A stretch of DNA of 7,890 nucleotides, taken from positions 1 through 7,890 of the forward strand of contig JADINB010000147.1 of assembly GCA_017694275.1 (NCBI GenBank). Reading direction: 5' to 3'. This DNA is from Candidatus Egerieousia excrementavium (GTDB taxonomy: Bacteria > Bacteroidota > Bacteroidia > Bacteroidales > UBA932). Position numbers and translations under genes: made by a program. The stretch's first letter is position 1. The number at the start of each line of letters is the position of its first letter. This document shows positions 6,865 through 7,890 of this stretch, piece after piece. The notes beneath the pieces were generated by a model that worked only from the letters and a program-made list of their open reading frames with translations, searched no databases and was not told the origin of the DNA.

Positions 6865-7678
6865 GTTCAACAGTATCGGCACAACTGAAATAACTTATTG
6901 CACTTCCCATCTTCTCCTTCAGCATTTCATATTGGTGTATTCCGGTACAGTGCATGGTGAAATACCGGCAATCCCGATATTCGAGCAGTTTGTCTGCCAG
7001 CATGTTTATAAACTCTCTCTGCTGTCTTGGCAAAAGAGTGCTCTTGGCAAGGTGCATGCCGGCAAAGACATGGGAGGGGGAGACTCCTGCCTGTTGTATG
7101 GATTCTCTTATGATATTCAGAATGCCGCAATGGGAGCATCCTGCAAATAAAACCGTCTTGCCGCCTTCATGTATCATCAGCGACTGTTCATGGCGGAATT
7201 TGTCATTCACGTCTGCAGAGGGGCCGAAAAGCGTCTTGTTGCCTTCCGGCATCATATATTCGCCCTTCACGTCTGCAAAGAGCAGGATATCGTTTCCGAT
7301 TCTGAAACTGTTTTCACACAAGACAATTCTTCCGCAATCCTTCAAGTCTGGATCAAGTCCTATATACTTGAGGCCATCGGCCTTTAAGGAGTAATGAGGT
7401 TCAAAAGCGTGAGAATTCACGTAGACTTTGGCCTTGCCATTCAATTCTAGAAACCGCCTGAGTCCTCCGCCGTGGTCGTAGTGGCCGTGTGAAATGACTG
7501 CCGCATCAATGTCGGCAATCTGTATGCCCAGCCTCTCTGCATTTTCTGCAAAAAGAGAACTCTGCCCCATGTCGAACAGTATCTGCCTGCCATCCTCCAG
7601 CCTTATGTGAAGACTCAGGCCATGTTCTGCGGGAAGTCCTGCCGCGCTCGAATTTTCGACCAGGGAGGTTATCTTCAT
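6860..7678 (-). CDS. MBL-fold metallohydrolase (COG1237-like)
   Basis: A 272-residue protein with the metallo-beta-lactamase metal site SHGHYDHGGG (residues 63-72: H64, H66, D68, H69). Later metal-ligand candidates are H183 in AGCSHCGI, H209 in AGMHLAKS and H243 in FTMHCTG. D36 in LFDMGQS is the conserved early turn, and the C-terminal HCTG is typical of the branch. Length and motifs fit COG1237, the family that includes the archaeal protein annotated as 7,8-dihydropterin-6-yl-methyl-4-(beta-D-ribofuranosyl)aminobenzene-5'-phosphate synthase. Bacterial members are mostly uncharacterised, so I do not assign that reaction here. No signal peptide is seen, so it is probably cytoplasmic. It starts at ATG 7676-7678, 25 nt after the stop of the PLP-enzyme gene, and is probably cotranscribed with it. 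Confidence 0.9.
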   Translation of the reverse strand: MKITSLVENSSAAGLPAEHGLSLHIRLEDGRQILFDMGQSSLFAENAERLGIQIADIDAAVISHGHYDHGGGLRRFLELNGKAKVYVNSHAFEPHYSLKADGLKYIGLDPDLKDCGRIVLCENSFRIGNDILLFADVKGEYMMPEGNKTLFGPSADVNDKFRHEQSLMIHEGGKTVLFAGCSHCGILNIIRESIQQAGVSPSHVFAGMHLAKSTLLPRQQREFINMLADKLLEYRDCRYFTMHCTGIHQYEMLKEKMGSAISYFSCADTVEL

Positions 7679-7703
7679 CTTCCGGTATGTACTTCTGTCC
7701 TAA

Positions 7704-7890
7704 TTATTTCCCGAACAGTTTAAGTACTTTTCCTATTATGACTTCAGGCTCTTCGGTATCTGATATTATCATATCAGGCGCCATTTGAATGCATTTGTTC
7801 TCTTTCTTGAAGAGCTGCTCGCCTCCGCCGGTAATGTTAAGCATGATGAGTGAATCTTTTTTGACAGTCCCCTTTTCAACAGCCTTTATG
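7704..7890 (-). CDS. C-terminal part of a fold-type-II PLP enzyme, probably cysteate synthase or threonine-synthase-like (5' end outside window)
   Basis: Sixty-one codons run from the right edge to TAA (7704-7706). The key segment is LIMLNITGGGEQLFKKE (residues 14-30 of the fragment), followed by a tail ending in a helix, EEPEVIIGKVLKLFGK. An LNITGGG-type strand and glycine loop near the C-terminus is what I expect from cysteate synthase and archaeal-type threonine synthase, which use PLP for beta- or gamma-replacement on phosphoserine or phosphohomoserine. Cysteate synthase would make L-cysteate, a precursor of sulfonolipids in some Bacteroidales. The catalytic lysine and most of the PLP site lie outside the window, so the choice within the family is a guess. 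The gene leads into the MBL gene after 25 nt. Confidence 0.5.
   Translation of the reverse strand, partial: IKAVEKGTVKKDSLIMLNITGGGEQLFKKENKCIQMAPDMIISDTEEPEVIIGKVLKLFGK

Noticed and set aside
6954..7394. 146-residue plus-strand open frame
   Set aside because: Antisense to the MBL gene, whose metal-binding motifs are clear; no domain seen.
1..7890. CRISPR array, tRNA or rRNA genes
   Set aside because: No regularly spaced repeats and no tRNA- or rRNA-like segments were seen by eye; gaps between genes are all under 200 bases.

Overview
The window looks like a chromosomal stretch from a member of the Bacteroidales (phylum Bacteroidota). Three things suggest this. Gene starts lack Shine-Dalgarno sequences. 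Two upstream regions match the Bacteroidota promoter form, TTG-like at -33 and TAnnTTTG at -7. The Nudix protein begins with a CxYKYPHPAVTxDC-type N-terminus that I associate with that group. This is pattern recognition, not a database result.

Layout, left to right. Positions 1-87 (+) hold the last 28 codons of a gene that looks like a DDE transposase of the IS1182/DDE_Tnp_1_6 type, so an insertion sequence probably enters from the left. Positions 88-284 are non-coding and carry a small hairpin (142-161) and a long, nearly perfect hairpin (188-248), probably a two-way terminator between convergent genes. All other genes are on the minus strand. From right to left (transcription order) they are: the C-terminal 61 codons of a fold-type-II PLP enzyme, best guess cysteate synthase or a threonine-synthase-like enzyme (7704-7890); an MBL-fold metallohydrolase of the COG1237 type (6860-7678); a Nudix hydrolase (6331-6810 or 6822); a 1677-residue DUF4062-STAND NTPase-helical-repeat protein (1305-6338); and a polytopic membrane protein with internal two-helix repeats (285-1199).

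The PLP enzyme and MBL genes are 25 nt apart and probably cotranscribed. A candidate promoter, overlapped by a perfect 8-bp dyad, lies between MBL and Nudix. The Nudix stop and the STAND start overlap in ATGACTGA, so these two genes are probably translated as a coupled pair. A second candidate promoter lies in the last codons and 3' flank of the STAND gene and would drive the membrane gene separately, with the 188-248 hairpin as its terminator.

The most interesting object is the Nudix-STAND pair. The giant protein has the architecture of nephrocystin-3/TEP1-like proteins: a DUF4062 N-terminus, a P-loop NTPase and a very long alpha-solenoid. This is also the general architecture of bacterial STAND immune sensors. 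A role in phage defence or signalling is an inference; nothing in the window proves it.
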